Assembly: GCA_963794745.1 (NCBI GenBank)
Contig: CAWCEZ010000011.1
Span: 777,264-841,263, forward strand
Length of the DNA stretch: 64,000 nucleotides
Source of the DNA: Fen-671 sp963794745
Lineage (GTDB): Bacteria > Actinomycetota > Acidimicrobiia > Acidimicrobiales > Palsa-688
Reading direction: 5' to 3'
Below the pieces are notes generated by a model. It was not told the DNA's origin. It saw nothing but the letters and a program-made list of their open reading frames with translations, and ran no database searches. Position 1 is the stretch's first letter; every line of letters starts with the position of its first letter. A program made the translations under genes and the position numbers. Shown here one piece after another: positions 1 to 8,173 of the stretch.

Positions 1-378
1 CTCATGGACGTAACCATGTCGCAGCTCCAGCAGTGGGCCGGTTCGGCTTCCCCGCGTGAGGGCGCCGAACTGGCCGGGTTGATGCGCCAGCTCAACGATG
101 ACCTGACCGTGCACCTCGATGCCGAGGAGGCGATGGTACTGCCTCTTTGCGCCCGCTACATTACCCAGCAGGAATGGGGGGAACTGCCCGAGCACGGGAT
201 GAAGCATTTCGACGGGGACAAGCCCTGGTTGATCATGGGCCTGATCTTCGACAACATGCCGGACGGGGCCAGGGATTACATCCTGGCGAACATGCCACCA
301 CCCGTTGGGCAAATGTGGGTGAACTTCGGCAGCACCGCTTACGCCGACTTCATGGCCGAACTGGGTATCCCGGCCTAG
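1..378 (+). CDS. Hemerythrin HHE-domain protein, C-terminal part
   Basis: The frame is open from the first base, so the gene starts outside the window and only about 125 residues are present. The segment HLDAEEAMVLPL followed by EHGMKHF and a hydrophobic helix (PWLIMGLIFDNM) matches the last helices of hemerythrin-like HHE proteins, where His and Glu side chains bind a di-iron centre. The tail with Pro-Pro-Val and FGSTAYADFMAEL is typical of actinobacterial cytoplasmic HHE proteins of about 200 residues. Such proteins bind O2 or respond to nitric oxide or redox stress; which applies here cannot be told. A convergent metallo-hydrolase gene ends 20 bp downstream. Confidence 0.75.
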   Translation, partial: LMDVTMSQLQQWAGSASPREGAELAGLMRQLNDDLTVHLDAEEAMVLPLCARYITQQEWGELPEHGMKHFDGDKPWLIMGLIFDNMPDGARDYILANMPPPVGQMWVNFGSTAYADFMAELGIPA

Positions 379-397
379 GGGTCACAAGAACTGGCGA

Positions 398-1105
398 CTA
401 GGAGAAAACGCGGAGCCACTGCTCCCGGCTCACCCGTGCCAGCACCGAGTTGGTGCGCCTCACCTCTTCCAGAGGAGATGAGCTTTCAGTCGAGTAGTGG
501 TGCCCCGGCCAGAGCCTGAGCCTGCCAGGAAGGCTCGCCAAGCGCTGCAAGCTCGTGTACATGGCGTCGGGGTCTGCGCCGGGTAGGTCGGTGCGCCCGC
601 AGCCCTCCAGGAAAAGGGTGTCCCCCGAAACCAGGTTGTCCCCGACGACAAAGCACTGGCTCCCGGGCGTGTGGCCGGGCGTGTGCAACAGGCGGACCCC
701 GACCGCGCCGACCTGGACGACGTCGTTGTCCCTGTGACCGACGAGCGACGACACTGGCGCGCCGCTCATCTCCGACACCCAGGCGATCTCGTCGCGCTGC
801 ACATGGACCGGTACCTCGGCCAGCGCGAGGAGGTCCACCAATCCCTCTATGTGCTCCCCAAAAATGTCCCCACCGACATGGTCGGCGTGATAGTGGGTCG
901 CCAGCACCCCGGCCAGGGTCAAACCGGCTTCCTCGACCCATCCGACCAGCGCCCGCACGTCATATGCCGGGTCGACGAGCAGGACCTGGCCCGAAGCGGC
1001 GTCGCCCACCACATAGACGTGGTTGCGCATTGTCGTTGCGAACTGGTCGCCGACGGCGAAGTCCTGACCAGCGAGGAGCTGGCGAAAAAACAGCCCTTCC
1101 GGCAC
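398..1105 (-). CDS. MBL-fold metallo-hydrolase (glyoxalase II / persulfide dioxygenase-like)
   Basis: This 235-residue protein has the metallo-beta-lactamase signature THYHADHVGGD at about residues 62-72, later metal-ligand segments HTPGHTPGS and SGDTLF, and a C-terminal PGHHYS, as expected of a dinuclear metal hydrolase. The N-terminus (FFRQLL, FAVGDQFATTMRNHVYVVGD, then VDPAYD) is typical of actinobacterial MBL proteins that hydrolyse thioesters or oxidise persulfides. The frame stays open much further upstream, but that part lies antisense to mca and has no family likeness. I chose the GTG at 1105, just before the conserved PEGLFFRQLL. No clear ribosome binding site precedes it, so the start is uncertain. 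It diverges from mca. Confidence 0.82.
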   Translation of the reverse strand: MPEGLFFRQLLAGQDFAVGDQFATTMRNHVYVVGDAASGQVLLVDPAYDVRALVGWVEEAGLTLAGVLATHYHADHVGGDIFGEHIEGLVDLLALAEVPVHVQRDEIAWVSEMSGAPVSSLVGHRDNDVVQVGAVGVRLLHTPGHTPGSQCFVVGDNLVSGDTLFLEGCGRTDLPGADPDAMYTSLQRLASLPGRLRLWPGHHYSTESSSPLEEVRRTNSVLARVSREQWLRVFS

Positions 1106-1171
1106 CGGCCCATCGTAGCGAGGGCTCGTCCCAGCTAGCCGGGAGAGCGCCCCAAGCCATATCTTGGAGGG

Positions 1172-2046
1172 ATGACAGACGAGCTTTGCATGCTCTGCGT
1201 GCACGCCCACCCTGACGACGAGTCCTCGAAGGGTGCTTCGACAGTTGCGAAATACCATGCTGAAGGCGTACGCACAGTCCTTGTGTGTTGCACGGGCGGC
1301 GAGGAAGGCGAGATCCTCAACCCCGCCATGAACAGCCCCGAGATCCTCGCGCGCCTGCCCGAGGTAAGGGCGGCGGAGCTGGCCAGCGCGGCGACCATCA
1401 TCGGCTACGACGAGCTCGTGATGCTGGGTTACCGGGACTCCGGGATGCCCGGCACCGAGGCCAACGAGCGGCCGGAGTCGTTTTTCAGAGCTTCGATCGA
1501 ACAGGCAACCGGTCGTCTTGTCGCCGTGGTCCGCCGGACCAAGCCGCAAGTCATGGCTATTTACCCGGCTCACCAGTCGATGTACCCGCACCCCGACCAC
1601 ATCCGCGCCCACGAGGTTGGGTTCGCGGCGTTCCACGCCGCAGGCGATCCTGATGCGTTCCCCGAGGCAGGGCCGCCTGGCAGCCGGAGAAGCTCTACTA
1701 CATGCTCTGGTCGAAAAAGCGCATGTTCGCCTTGGCGGAGAAGTTCACCGAACTGGGCCTGGAACTGCCGTGGGGCGAGGAGCGCCTCGAGATGATGGCG
1801 GACGCACCCCAAGAGGACATCACCACCGAGATCGACGTCGCCGGTTTTGGGCACATACGCGATGACGCCCTGCGCGCCCACGCCACCCAGGTCGACCCCA
1901 ATTCCCCGTTCTGGTTCGGCCTACCGGCCGATGTTGCCGAAGAACTCGGGCATTACGACGAGTACCACCTCGCCGAAAATTTCACGGCTTCGCAACCGCC
2001 CGAAGACGACCTCTTCGCCGGTATCCGCGAACGCGTCACCTTATGA
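1172..2046 (+). CDS. mca: Mycothiol S-conjugate amidase Mca (PIG-L deacetylase fold), frame interrupted
   Basis: Mca cleaves mycothiol S-conjugates so that electrophiles leave the cell as mercapturic acids. The zinc-binding AHPDDE motif sits at residues 11-16 and the second metal-ligand region reads YPHPDHIRAHE. The N-terminal frame (from 1172) and the C-terminal frame (to 2046) belong to one protein of about 291 residues, the usual Mca length. They are joined by a one-base loss near 1676: where the family reads GPPWQPEKLYYMLWSKKR, the sequence reads GPPGSRRS in the first frame and resumes at MLWSKKR in the second. Nothing else is damaged, so this may be a sequencing indel. The stop overlaps the next ATG (ATGA). 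Confidence 0.88.
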
Positions 2047-2444
2047 GCGAAGAGGCCGGTCCCACCGGCATGGTGACCCTTATCGTCGGGGACGTCGGGC
2101 GCGCCGGGGCGGCGGCGAGGTCGCGCCGGCCCGCTCCCACCGGCGGCCCCGAGGCCGAGCCAGGACCTCCACCGGGACCGGCGCAATGGAGCTGCCGGTG
2201 GTCCGAAGACGGCCCGGGAGGGGTGTCGGCCGGAGCCGAAGGCGAGCCGGACCTGACGTTGACCCTCAGCCCGGACGATGCTCGCTCGGTCAAGGACGGC
2301 CAGCTGAGCCCAAGCGTCGCGTTCATGCAGGGGAGGCTGAAGACATCGGGCGACAACGCCTTGCTGCTCAGCGTGCTCAAGTGGAGCGCCACTCCCGCAT
2401 TTCCCAGCGCCCTGTCCTCGTGGGTCGCGGAGCTCTCCCGCTAG
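2043..2444 (+). CDS. SCP2 sterol-transfer-like small protein
   Basis: This 133-residue protein has a low-complexity Gly/Pro/Ala-rich N-terminal half. The C-terminal half LTLTLSPDDARSVKDGQ, then LSPSVAFMQGRLKTSGD, resembles the core of SCP2-type lipid-binding domains (beta strand, helix, 'GKLKxxGD' loop). The ATG overlaps the mca stop as ATGA, which implies translational coupling. Proteins of this type are sometimes found next to mca in actinobacteria; the ligand is unknown. The domain is shorter than a full SCP2 fold of about 100 residues, so it may be divergent or the N-terminal strands may be unrecognised. Confidence 0.7.
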   Translation: MSEEAGPTGMVTLIVGDVGRAGAAARSRRPAPTGGPEAEPGPPPGPAQWSCRWSEDGPGGVSAGAEGEPDLTLTLSPDDARSVKDGQLSPSVAFMQGRLKTSGDNALLLSVLKWSATPAFPSALSSWVAELSR

Positions 2445-2466
2445 CGCCCTAGTAGCCCGAGCAGCC

Positions 2467-2904
2467 CTAGTAGCGGGAAATTGCCCCGCCCGCCGCGACA
2501 CGCTCCATGGGGGCGTCCCGGGCAGTGAACATCTCTTCGAGGCCGACGATCGTGCCGCCGGCACTTCCGTAAAACGCCACGTTGATCTCACGCTCGGCCA
2601 TCCGACGGCGCGTGCGGAACAGGATGGCGACATACGTGGAGACGAAAGGCAGCATCGCCACGACGACCCACCAGGCCGTCATAGAGCCCGTAGCGAGGGC
2701 CACCAGCGCCGGCACGGCCAACGCAGTGAACATCACGGTCAGGACCCGACGTCGGCGAACAGTGGCGTTAGCCCGCCGGCTCCGCACTGTAGGTGGGGCC
2801 ATCCTTGCGGTGGCCTTCGGCCGCTCCGGCGCCGACGGGAACAATGCCGCGTACCCGTTCAATCCTTTTGGGGCACGACGCGACCAAAGTGAGTACTCAC
2901 GCAC
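2467..2904 (-). CDS. Small membrane protein of unknown function
   Basis: The 145-residue product starts with a basic, Arg-rich stretch of about 50 residues. Two adjacent hydrophobic segments follow (VLTVMFTALAVPALVALATG and TAWWVVVAMLPFVSTYVAILF), separated by a short polar turn, then the basic RTRRRMAERE and a short soluble tail. This gives a two-helix membrane hairpin with Arg-rich cytoplasmic flanks. The segment REINVAFYGSAGG is the most conserved-looking part. I do not recognise a family. It converges on the SCP2-like gene with 22 bp between stops. The exact start is uncertain because the N-terminal stretch is low in information. Confidence 0.55.
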   Translation of the reverse strand: MREYSLWSRRAPKGLNGYAALFPSAPERPKATARMAPPTVRSRRANATVRRRRVLTVMFTALAVPALVALATGSMTAWWVVVAMLPFVSTYVAILFRTRRRMAEREINVAFYGSAGGTIVGLEEMFTARDAPMERVAAGGAISRY

Positions 2905-3164
2905 AGGATAAACTCCCCTTTGACAAGGCAGCTACGCAAATGGCGCAGTGCAGGTGCAGCAGCACTAACCGGCCCTGCTCAAGCCGGCTCCTTCGATCCC
3001 TCGAAAGCTAGCCGTAACTGGGCCGCCCAGTCAAGAGGCAGCCCGACTGTTGGACGTGCTCGGTCTCGATGTTGACGAAGTGTGGCCAGGGCGCCGTACT
3101 GAGTGGCGGCCCCGGTGTGCGCCACCACTTTGTGCCTTCCACCGCGGCTGCAACGGCAAGGTTG

Positions 3165-3602
3165 TCAGGTCTCGATGAGGACCGTCACAGGGCCGTGATT
3201 GACCAGGCTCACGTCCATCGTGGCCCCAAACTGGCCGGTAGCAACCTCGGCGCCGGCCGCACGGAGCTGCGCCACAAGTCTGTCCACGAGGGCTCTGGCA
3301 ACCTCAGGGCCAGCCGCTTGGGTGAAAGACGGCCGACGGCCCCTGGTCGTGTCGGCGTAGAGCGTGAACTGGCTGACAACGAGCACAGGCAAGGCGAGCT
3401 CCTGCGCTGAGCGGTTCATGTTGCCGGCGCCGTCCGGAAAAAGGCGAACCTGCCAGATCTTTGTCGTGAGGCGGTCGGCCGCCCTTTCGTCGTCGCCGAG
3501 GCCCACCCCGACGAGGGCGCACAACCCGGGGCCGATCCTGGCGATGACGACCCCGTCGACGCTCACCGACGCCTCCGAGACCCGCTGGACCAGCCCACGC
3601 AT
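3165..3602 (-). CDS. dtd: D-aminoacyl-tRNA deacylase Dtd
   Basis: Dtd hydrolyses D-amino acids from mischarged tRNA. The 145-residue length is exactly that of bacterial Dtd. Diagnostic motifs are present: N-terminal MRGLVQRVSEASVSVDG, the SQFTLYAD active-site motif near residues 79-86, GRRPSF just after it, and the cross-subunit Gly-cisPro motif as NHGPVT near the C-terminus. The ATG is the natural family start. The neighbours are unrelated, so it looks monocistronic. The 260 bp upstream of the preceding minus-strand gene hold only antisense frames, and I see nothing functional there. Confidence 0.95.
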   Translation of the reverse strand: MRGLVQRVSEASVSVDGVVIARIGPGLCALVGVGLGDDERAADRLTTKIWQVRLFPDGAGNMNRSAQELALPVLVVSQFTLYADTTRGRRPSFTQAAGPEVARALVDRLVAQLRAAGAEVATGQFGATMDVSLVNHGPVTVLIET

Positions 3603-3678
3603 GGCGCCTCAGCCTAATTGTGAGCAACCGGGCCGGACCGCCTGAGATTGAGGACCTCGCCCGGTGCCGCTCAGCTGG

Positions 3679-4440
3679 CTACGCCGGGCCGGCCTTCATC
3701 GAAGCGGTTGCAGGAGGACGGAAATCGCTGTCGGGAGCGCTGGGCCGGTAAAAGGTCAGTGCTAGCGACCCGCCGGCCCCACTAGCGGCGCTCCCGGTGA
3801 GCTGAGTTAGCGCGAGCAACCCGGCGTCGGTGACGCACAGCCGGAAGTAGCTCGCGGTCATGCATTCGGTATTCTGGCCGGCGACGGTGGTGCGCGAGTA
3901 GGTGCCGTGGGGCGACGGTTCCCCGCTGCCTGATTCGAATGTGGAAAGAATGCTGGAAGGCGAAAGGTTCTGCTGCTCCCAAGACAGGAAGGGGTTCGAG
4001 AAATAATTTCCCTTCCCGTGGTGGCACTGGACCGCTTTTGCCCATTCGCAGACGTACAAGGTCGACGGGGTGGAGATGGCCTCGGCGCACTTGGGGAAGT
4101 ACGTGAGGGTGTCGCTACTGTTCTCCTCGATCGTGATGGTCTTCGACGACTCAGAGCAGTCACCGCCATTGCTGGCCACGGTCGCGCTCGCCCCGACTTT
4201 ATAGACGGCCTTGAAGGCGGCGCTCGAGTGGTGCCCATCGTAGTGGTCAAAGATCAGGTCACCTCTGTCGAGGAGCGTGTTGAAGCCCGCGGCCGTATTG
4301 GGGACCGGGCCGGTGGCATTGGCCGCCGATGCAGTGGCGCCAGACAGAGCGGTGACCATGGCAAAGCTCGCTGCTGACGCCAGCGCGACGCTCTGCCAGG
4401 CAAAGGAAATATGGCGGTGCCCTCGCCGATCTCTGCGCAT
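3679..4440 (-). CDS. Secreted protein of unknown function
   Basis: A 253-residue protein with a strong Sec signal peptide: Arg-rich start MRRDRRGHRH, hydrophobic core, and likely cleavage after ATASA or SAANA at about residue 40. The mature part has about six Cys (in GGDCSE, FPKCAEA, YVCEWAK, VQCHHG, TECMTA and LCVTD), enough for three disulfides, and the motif LDRGDLIFDHYDGHH near its N-terminus. No catalytic signature is clear. Upstream at 4530-4572 lie four helically phased GTGAA repeats on the opposite strand that read as TTCACC-type half sites for this gene, suggesting phosphate control. No family is recognised. Confidence 0.7.
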   Translation of the reverse strand: MRRDRRGHRHISFAWQSVALASAASFAMVTALSGATASAANATGPVPNTAAGFNTLLDRGDLIFDHYDGHHSSAAFKAVYKVGASATVASNGGDCSESSKTITIEENSSDTLTYFPKCAEAISTPSTLYVCEWAKAVQCHHGKGNYFSNPFLSWEQQNLSPSSILSTFESGSGEPSPHGTYSRTTVAGQNTECMTASYFRLCVTDAGLLALTQLTGSAASGAGGSLALTFYRPSAPDSDFRPPATASMKAGPA

Positions 4441-4529
4441 GCGTACGAACCTCTTCTCGGTCCCTGTGACTTGCCGGACTTTAGAGTTCCGTTGCTGGCC
4501 TTCGCAAAACAGTAGTCACGCAGCTTGAC

Positions 4530-4572
4530 GTCCGGTGAATATTTGGTGAACGTTTATGAACGGTTGGTGAAA
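4530..4572 (-). promoter_or_regulatory. Candidate PhoP (PHO-box-like) direct repeats
   Basis: Four units with GGTGAA or close variants occur at spacings of 11, 10 and 11 bp (TGAA at 4536, 4547, 4557, 4568), so all face one side of the helix. Read on the minus strand they are TTTCACC, GTTCATA, GTTCACC and ATTCACC. The actinobacterial PhoP box is built from 11-bp direct repeats with a GTTCACC core. They lie about 90-130 bp upstream of the ATG of the secreted protein at 4440, and also upstream of the divergent plus-strand gene at 4852. Confidence 0.5.
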
Positions 4573-4784
4573 CTTACCCGACAGGGCGCGTAGGCAGGGC
4601 ACGGCTGCAGGCCATGTGACCGGACCAGCGCTACCCTTGTTTTCGGGGATCTTTGTTGCTCTGATTGCAGAATTGATGAGCCTGCGCCGCTCGAACTGAG
4701 GTAGGCAATGGCCAGCGCCGAGATGGCCAAGGCCGATGAGATGTCGCTATAGTTCGTCGCCAACTCCGGTCCGCTTCCCGTCAT
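4554..4784 (-). CDS. Possible small membrane peptide, doubtful
   Basis: An open frame of 76 codons lies in the 411-bp gap between the divergent genes at 4440 and 4852. Its first half (NYSDISSALAISALAIAYLSSSG) could form one transmembrane helix and has GC-rich third positions. The second half looks random and runs into the candidate PhoP repeats. No good ribosome binding site is seen. It may be chance, or the remnant of a short membrane protein. Apart from this and the repeats, the gap is regulatory-looking DNA, with lower GC near 4500-4570. Confidence 0.2.
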   Translation of the reverse strand: MTGSGPELATNYSDISSALAISALAIAYLSSSGAGSSILQSEQQRSPKTRVALVRSHGLQPCPAYAPCRVSFTNRS

Positions 4785-4851
4785 GCCTTTGGCGCGACAC
4801 AGACAGCATCGGGTGCTACGAGCATTAATCGACTCAGGAGGCTATAGGACG

Positions 4852-6213
4852 ATGCTGCGGTTTTGGGTAGGTAGATCCTTCAATACTTTGGTAGTTGCGA
4901 TAGTGACGGTAGTTGGCCTGTTGGGCATTGCTGGCCCTGCCGTCGCCGCGAACTCCAAAGGGACGCTGGCGGTCGTGGTCGTAGGGCCGGGCTCTGTCTC
5001 GAGCGAGCCACCGGGGATCGCCTGTCCGGGCAAGTGCATTGCGTCGTTCCCTGCCGGCACGAGCGTTGCGCTCGAGCCCAAGCCAAGCAAAGGCTCGGCC
5101 CTACTGCACTGGGGAGGCTCGTGCAGTGGTAGCGGGCTATGCAAGGTGCAGGTCACGACCCTTGTTAGCGTGGCAGCACAATTTAGTAGCCCTTCTAAAG
5201 GGGTCTCCTCCGGCACAGGGTCAGCCGGCCAGGGCCTTCTCACCAGCGGGGTGCCGGTCAGGGGTGACGTGAGGTCGGCCGCCGGTGTGACTTTCAAGTT
5301 CGATGCCGTGGCCGGGCACCACGTTACGCTTGCCATAACCAGTCCGCACCTCGCCCCGCCCGGGGGCTCCCTGCAGGTGCAGGTTTACAACCGGAGCCGT
5401 GCAACCGACGTGAACGGCGTGACTTTCAGCACGGGCCCGACCGAGATCGACTTCACACCGACCGCCACCCAAGCCGGGCTCACTACCGTCGTAATTAGCC
5501 CTTACAACGGCCAGGGCACTACCGGGAGCTTCGATCTCACCTATGCCAAGGACGTAACAGGAAAACTGAAGTCCGGCGTCCCCGTGGCGGGGACGATCAC
5601 CTGGGAGGGCCAAGACGCCGACTACACCTTTGAAGCCGTAGCCGGTCAGCATGTGGCCCTCGCCATAACCAACCCGCATCTCTCCCCCTCTGGGGACTCC
5701 ATGCAGGTTCAGGTTTACGACTCAAGCGGTGCAACCGACGTGAACGGCGTGACTTTCAGCACGGGCCCAACCGAGGTCGACTTCACACCGACGGCCACCC
5801 AAGCCGGGCTCACTAGTGTTGTAATCAGCCAGTACAACGGCCAGGGCACCACCGGTAAGTTCGATCTCACCTATGCCAAGGACGTGACAGGAGAACTGAA
5901 ACCCGGCGTCCCGGTGACTGGGACGATCGCGTGGGCGGGCCAAGACGCGGGCTATACGTTCACTGCTGTTGCTGGCGCCCCGGTTACGCTCGCCATAACC
6001 AACCCGCACCTCTCCCCCTCTGGGGACTCCATGCAGGTGCAGGTTTACGACTCGAGCGGTGCCAGCGACGCCAACGGAGCGGCCTTCAGCACGAGCCCAA
6101 CCGAGATCCAGTTCACGCCGACAGCCGCCCAAGCCGGTCCGACTACCGTCGTAATTAGCCAGTACAACGGCCAGGGCACCACCGGGAGCTTCACGTTGAC
6201 TTATACCGGGTAG
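4852..6213 (+). CDS. Secreted repeat protein with three PPC-like beta-sandwich domains
   Basis: A 453-residue exported protein. The ATG at 4852 is preceded by CAGGAGG at 4835-4841, so I prefer it to an in-frame ATG at 4783. Residues 1-27 form a signal peptide ending in PAVA-A. Residues 30-95 contain GPGSVSSEPPGIACPGKC and HWGGSCSGSGLC, a Cys-paired module like divergent InlB B-repeats. Then come three tandem repeats of 110 residues (from about residue 127), each with 'GVPVxGTI', 'YTFxAVAGxxVTLAITNPHL' and 'YNGQGTTGxFxLTY', resembling bacterial pre-peptidase C-terminal domains. It is probably a cell-surface or matrix protein; no catalytic residues are visible. A strong hairpin follows the stop. 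Confidence 0.82.
   Translation: MLRFWVGRSFNTLVVAIVTVVGLLGIAGPAVAANSKGTLAVVVVGPGSVSSEPPGIACPGKCIASFPAGTSVALEPKPSKGSALLHWGGSCSGSGLCKVQVTTLVSVAAQFSSPSKGVSSGTGSAGQGLLTSGVPVRGDVRSAAGVTFKFDAVAGHHVTLAITSPHLAPPGGSLQVQVYNRSRATDVNGVTFSTGPTEIDFTPTATQAGLTTVVISPYNGQGTTGSFDLTYAKDVTGKLKSGVPVAGTITWEGQDADYTFEAVAGQHVALAITNPHLSPSGDSMQVQVYDSSGATDVNGVTFSTGPTEVDFTPTATQAGLTSVVISQYNGQGTTGKFDLTYAKDVTGELKPGVPVTGTIAWAGQDAGYTFTAVAGAPVTLAITNPHLSPSGDSMQVQVYDSSGASDANGAAFSTSPTEIQFTPTAAQAGPTTVVISQYNGQGTTGSFTLTYTG
5233..6210 (+). repeat. Three tandem 330-bp coding repeats
   Basis: Direct repeats with a 330-bp period start near 5233, 5560 and 5890 and are conserved at DNA level over long blocks, for example the stretches encoding TFSTGPTE and QYNGQGTTG. 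They encode the three PPC-like domains of the secreted protein. Repeats 2 and 3 are closer to each other in their first half, and repeats 1 and 2 in their second half, which suggests recombination or gene conversion among units. Confidence 0.85.
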
Positions 6214-6228
6214 GCCACAAATGACGTG

Positions 6229-6266
6229 GGCCCCGCCCGCCAAGCGTCTTTGCCCTGGCGGGGGCC
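6229..6266 (+). terminator. GC-rich hairpin after the repeat protein gene
   Basis: GGCCCCGCC (6229-6237) can pair with GGCGGGGGCC (6257-6266) with one bulged base. It lies 16 bp after the stop of the repeat protein. No T-tract follows. It argues against the in-frame start at 6226 for the next gene. Confidence 0.5.
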
Positions 6267-6291
6267 GTCGACTACCGTAAGCTTGCCGCCC

Positions 6292-7155
6292 ATGGCTGTC
6301 GTCGCAGGATCGACCGTGCCAGCCGCGCAACTGGGGCTGGCCGCCGTCGAGGGGCAGCCAGACCTTCCCGCGACCACCAGAAACGACGGCCAGCCCCCAA
6401 TTCAGGGGCGGGACCGGAGCGCAAAGCGCAGCCCGCTGCTCATCGAGCTGGGAGTGATCGCCTTCTTGGGGTGGATCTACGACTGGCTCCAGAACCTGGC
6501 GCCGGTCCGCCTCGGGTTAGCACTGCGCAACGGTCGCGCCATTCTTTCGTTCGAGGAGCGGCTCCACATCTCCCCCGAAAGGTCCCTGGACCATTGGCTG
6601 TCGCACCACCACTGGCTGGCCTACATATCCTCGGACTTCTACGACAATGCGATCTTCGTGCTCACGGCCGGCCTCGCGATTTGGCTGTGGTGGAGCCGGC
6701 CCGATATCTACAGGCCGCTGCGCAACGACCTCGTTTTGGCCAACCTGATCGGCTTTGCGGTCTTTTGGCTCTTCCCGGTCGCCCCGCCGCGGATGCTGCC
6801 CGGCTTCATTGACGTCGTCGAGAAGGTCGGCGGCCTCGGCTCGTGGCATAACACGCTCATTTCCTACGCCGACCAGTTAGCGGCCATGCCGTCCATGCAC
6901 CTGGCCTGGGCGGTCTGGTGCTCGGTCGTCCTGTGGCGGCTCGCCAGCAAGAGCAGATGGCGCTGGGCCGCCCTCGCCGTTGGCGTGGCGTACCCTCTGG
7001 CAACGGCCTGGGTGGTCATGGCGACGGCCAACCACTACCTGATGGACGTCCTGGCGGGCATGGCGGCCACGGCGGTATCCCTAGTAATCGTGGAACTGGT
7101 CTCGCCGCGAGCGCACAAAGCGCTCAGAGCGCTCTACCAGCGGTCGTCGACGTAG
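6292..7155 (+). CDS. PAP2-superfamily membrane phosphatase / inositol phosphotransferase-like
   Basis: A 287-residue polytopic membrane protein with about six helices. The PAP2_3-type phosphatase pattern is visible: APPRMLPGF (KxxxxxxRP-like region), AAMPSMHLAW (the PSGH-like motif with its His) and ATANHYLMDVLAG (the last motif, with His and Asp). The same set occurs in actinobacterial phosphatidylinositol-type synthases and in Aur1/IPC-synthase-like proteins. It probably transfers or hydrolyses a phosphate ester of a lipid at the outer face. The ATG at 6292 is chosen because the earlier in-frame start at 6226 lies inside a terminator-like hairpin. It overlaps the convergent aldo/keto reductase gene by 22 bp. 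Confidence 0.82.
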   Translation: MAVVAGSTVPAAQLGLAAVEGQPDLPATTRNDGQPPIQGRDRSAKRSPLLIELGVIAFLGWIYDWLQNLAPVRLGLALRNGRAILSFEERLHISPERSLDHWLSHHHWLAYISSDFYDNAIFVLTAGLAIWLWWSRPDIYRPLRNDLVLANLIGFAVFWLFPVAPPRMLPGFIDVVEKVGGLGSWHNTLISYADQLAAMPSMHLAWAVWCSVVLWRLASKSRWRWAALAVGVAYPLATAWVVMATANHYLMDVLAGMAATAVSLVIVELVSPRAHKALRALYQRSST

Positions 7156-8117
7156 GTACGCACTTGTTCGTCGTAGGTGGCCTTGATCTCTGCCACGACG
7201 TCAGCGGGCAAAGGCGGCCGGTCCCCCGCCGCCGCATTGGACCGAGCCTGAGCCGGTTTGCTTGCACCGGGGATGACGGTCGAGACGCCGGGGGCGTCGG
7301 CGCACCAGCGCAAAGCAACCTCTGGCAACGACCAACCCTCTGGCACGACGTTGGCCAGCCGCCTGGCGGCAGCGACCCCCACTTCGTAGGGCACGCCGGA
7401 GAAGGTCTCGCCGACGTCGAACGCTTCCCCGTGGCGGTTGTAGGCCCTGTGGTCGCTCGGTGCGAACGTCGTGTGCTCGTCGTAGCGCCCCGACAGCAGG
7501 CCTGACGCCAGAGGGACACGCACTATCACCCCGACATCAGCCTTGGCGCATGCGGGGAGCAACTTCTCTAGCGGTTTCAAACGAAAAGCATTGAAAATAA
7601 CCTGGACCGTCGATACGCCAGGTCTTTCGACCGCTCTCAACCCCTGCTCGACCGTCTCGATGGAGACCCCGTAGGCACCGAGAACCCCCTCGCTCACCAT
7701 TTCGTCGAGGGTGCCGAACACCTCGTCGGACTCGTAGACATCTGTGGGCGGGCAGTGCAGCTGCGTAAGCGGGAGCGTCGAAAGGTCGAGGTTTTCCCTG
7801 CTCCTTTCGGCCCAGGCACGCAACGCCGTGGGGTTGTAATTAGCTAAGAGCTGCGGGACGCGGCGGCCGCATTTCGTCGCGACAATGATCCCGGCGTCGG
7901 GGCGCTCGGCAAGGAACCTGCCCACCAGGCGCTCGCTGCGCCCGTCGCCGTAGACGTCCGCCGTGTCATAAAAAGTCACCCCGGCGTCGGCCGCGGCATG
8001 CAACGTTGCCATGGCGGTGGCATCGCTGACGTCGCCCCAATCAGCGCCGAACTGCCAGCAGCCCTGTCCAATAACGCTTACGTTGTAACCAGTCTTACCC
8101 AGCCGGCGCGTCTCCAT
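7134..8117 (-). CDS. Aldo/keto reductase
   Basis: A 327-residue NADPH-dependent oxidoreductase with a TIM-barrel fold. The catalytic tetrad is visible: Asp51 and Tyr56 in DTADVYG, Lys in IIVATKCG, and His in LTQLHCPP. The C-terminal cofactor-binding segment VSTVIPGASKPAQARSNA is intact. It is closest in style to the YghZ/Tas-like reductases, which act on aldehydes and ketones of unknown identity. The ATG start fits the family (METRRLGKTG). The gene stands alone, 56 bp upstream of the imuB stop on the same strand. Confidence 0.93.
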   Translation of the reverse strand: METRRLGKTGYNVSVIGQGCWQFGADWGDVSDATAMATLHAAADAGVTFYDTADVYGDGRSERLVGRFLAERPDAGIIVATKCGRRVPQLLANYNPTALRAWAERSRENLDLSTLPLTQLHCPPTDVYESDEVFGTLDEMVSEGVLGAYGVSIETVEQGLRAVERPGVSTVQVIFNAFRLKPLEKLLPACAKADVGVIVRVPLASGLLSGRYDEHTTFAPSDHRAYNRHGEAFDVGETFSGVPYEVGVAAARRLANVVPEGWSLPEVALRWCADAPGVSTVIPGASKPAQARSNAAAGDRPPLPADVVAEIKATYDEQVRTYVDDRW

Positions 8118-8173
8118 GTACCTACTGTCTTTCGCTCGATGTGGCTTTCACGGCCTTACGCTACCCGCGCAGC

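Noticed and set aside
398..1636. A 412-codon version of the MBL-fold gene starting at 1636
   Set aside because: The first 177 codons lie opposite mca and lack MBL similarity; the family N-terminus begins at about 1105.
5722..6330. Minus-strand frame opposite the PPC repeat gene
   Set aside because: Its own repeats mirror the coding repeats of the plus-strand gene, which has a signal peptide and ribosome site; the antisense reading is a by-product.
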